A stretch of DNA of 64,000 nucleotides from UBA11872 sp965198285 (GTDB lineage Bacteria > Chloroflexota > UBA11872), in NCBI GenBank assembly GCA_965198285.1, contig OZ240251.1, positions 2,666,001 to 2,730,000 on the forward strand. Direction: 5' to 3'. A model generated the notes under the pieces. The model was not told the DNA's origin. It was given only the letters and a program-made list of their open reading frames with translations, and did no database searches. This document shows, one piece after another, positions 63,072-64,000 of this stretch (position 1 is the first letter of the stretch; each line of letters starts with the position of its first letter). The translations under genes were made by a program, and so were the position numbers.

Positions 63072-63998
63072 CTAGGCGGGTTTCAAGTGGTTTAGTTCCT
63101 CCTGGACGAGTCGGACGACGAGGTCATCGAGTTGCTCGACGGAGTAGTCGGAGACGCTGTGGGAGGTTTCGCCGCCGTAGAGGATGAAGGCGAAGCGGCC
63201 CATGGTGTGCTGGGCGAGCTGCCGAAAGATGTACTCACCCTGCTCATCCAGGCCGCTGGAGGCGATGGCGAAGATCTTCATGCCGCGGCGGTTGGCCTCG
63301 ATCATCTCGACGGCGTAGTCGTAGTCCTCGGCGTAGTCCAGGTGCGGTGGGGCGTCGGCCACCAAGATGACCAGCCGGATCGCATCGTCGAGCCGCCAGC
63401 TTGGCTTGTGGACGGCCACGTGGAGCGCTTCGTTGAGCGACTCCGGGTCGTCGCCGCCGCCGTCGGCGACTACGTCCCGGATGGTGCTGGCGAAGGCCGG
63501 CACGTCGGCGTTGAAGTCGTAGAGCCGGGTGACGAAGTCGTCGCCGCGATCGCGATAGGTGACCATTCCAAAGCGGAGATCGGGACGCGACGGCAATTCG
63601 CCGATGCGCTCCGAGATTGACACGAGCGTTGCTTTGATCTGGTCGATCTCGTCGGCCATGCTGCCCGTGGCGTCGAGGAGAAATAGCAGGTCGAGGGGAA
63701 CGCGGTCGCCGTAGGGCCTGTCGACGTCCAGGTTCACGACCCACTCCGACTCCTGGTCGCGTTCGGCGTCGAGCGACTGGACGACTCCGTCTTTCTCGAC
63801 GTCGAGACGGAACGTGCGGGCGTTGTCGGCTTCAGGAAAGGCCCGTGGGAAGAACAGGGTTTGTCCGTTGGCGTAGGTGCGCCCCTGGAATATGGAGGTT
63901 TCGCCCGCAGATACCGACACGCTTGCGTCCGGCACCGGACGACCGAGGGGGTCGAGGACGGTGATGGTGTAGCGCTCCGACACGTCGACATCGTGGAT
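63072..63998 (-). CDS. VWA domain protein, 5' end probably outside window
   Basis: At least 303 residues. An N-terminal beta-sandwich (VLDPLGRPVPDASVSVSAG, then GQTLFFPRAF) resembles carboxypeptidase-regulatory-like or Ig-like domains. A von Willebrand factor A domain follows, with the metal site in LLFLLDATGSM (DATGS from residue 104 of the GTG 63983 reading). Beyond it are ILVADAPPHLDY and a C-terminal helical tail. The frame is open to the edge, so more N-terminal sequence is likely. VWA proteins often work with AAA ATPases or at the cell surface; no partner is visible. Confidence 0.82.
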   Translation of the reverse strand: MHDVDVSERYTITVLDPLGRPVPDASVSVSAGETSIFQGRTYANGQTLFFPRAFPEADNARTFRLDVEKDGVVQSLDAERDQESEWVVNLDVDRPYGDRVPLDLLFLLDATGSMADEIDQIKATLVSISERIGELPSRPDLRFGMVTYRDRGDDFVTRLYDFNADVPAFASTIRDVVADGGGDDPESLNEALHVAVHKPSWRLDDAIRLVILVADAPPHLDYAEDYDYAVEMIEANRRGMKIFAIASSGLDEQGEYIFRQLAQHTMGRFAFILYGGETSHSVSDYSVEQLDDLVVRLVQEELNHLKPA

Positions 63999-64000
63999 TG

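Overview
The window looks like a GC-rich chromosome segment of a Chloroflexota bacterium, plausibly an SAR202-like or sponge/marine-associated lineage. The evidence is the style of the lipoprotein solute-binding proteins (a lipobox cysteine followed by a long Val/Glu/Lys repeat linker, seen in five paralogues), the load of carbohydrate and acid-sugar catabolic enzymes (enolase superfamily, Gfo/Idh/MocA, sulfatase-like, beta-propeller glycosidase-like), and many short intergenic hairpin repeats. No rRNA, tRNA or CRISPR was recognised, so placement below phylum is inference.

Layout. 1-1.8 kb: an AT-richer island with three genes of unknown function. 1.9-4.8 kb: an MmeI-like single-chain restriction-modification enzyme. 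4.8-7.0 kb: a gene-free stretch packed with dispersed repeats, including a MITE-like element in two copies and a 21-bp tandem array. 7.0-8.1 kb: threonine aldolase. 8.2-13.3 kb: a complete branched-chain amino acid-type ABC transporter (binding protein convergent to livG-livF-livH-livM). 13.4-15.1 kb: alpha/beta hydrolase and aldo/keto reductase. 15.3-20.2 kb: three tandem paralogous family-1 solute-binding proteins with no permease beside them. 20.3-21.4 kb: four tandem paralogous small lipoproteins that I cannot assign to a known family. 21.5-29.9 kb: a catabolic block (sulfatase-like hydrolase, 2-hydroxyacid dehydrogenase, mandelate racemase-type enzyme, two divergent beta-propeller proteins, Gfo/Idh/MocA oxidoreductase).

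31.1-40.7 kb: two nearly identical NAD-dependent epimerase/dehydratase genes that share duplicated upstream DNA and bracket a second copy of the unknown two-gene module, an EVE-domain protein, an XRE-ImmA/IrrE regulator, a PanE-type reductase and a fused double metallo-beta-lactamase protein. 41-44 kb: a small YHYH/Excalibur-like secreted protein, a DUF4258/DUF2283 pair and a HARE-HARE-Mrr restriction endonuclease. 44.3-47.0 kb: two IS110-family transposases, one interrupted by a TGA. 47.3-56.6 kb: flavin-dependent halogenase-like protein, another solute-binding protein, a tiny Tat-type lipoprotein, AAC(3)-like acetyltransferase, Gfo/Idh/MocA, a thioredoxin reductase-like flavoprotein and an ABC-2 exporter pair. 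An intact IS5-type element with a TTAG target duplication follows (56.6-57.8 kb), then a heterodimeric ABC exporter, an EamA transporter and, at the right edge, a VWA-domain protein.

Together the genes describe a heterotroph that imports amino acids and sugars through lipoprotein-dependent ABC systems and processes sulfated, acidic or otherwise modified carbohydrates. Defence genes and insertion sequences are scattered between the metabolic blocks. The most distinctive unexplained items are the four-member lipoprotein array, the duplicated two-gene unknown module, and the association of both IS110 transposases with the same intergenic repeat.
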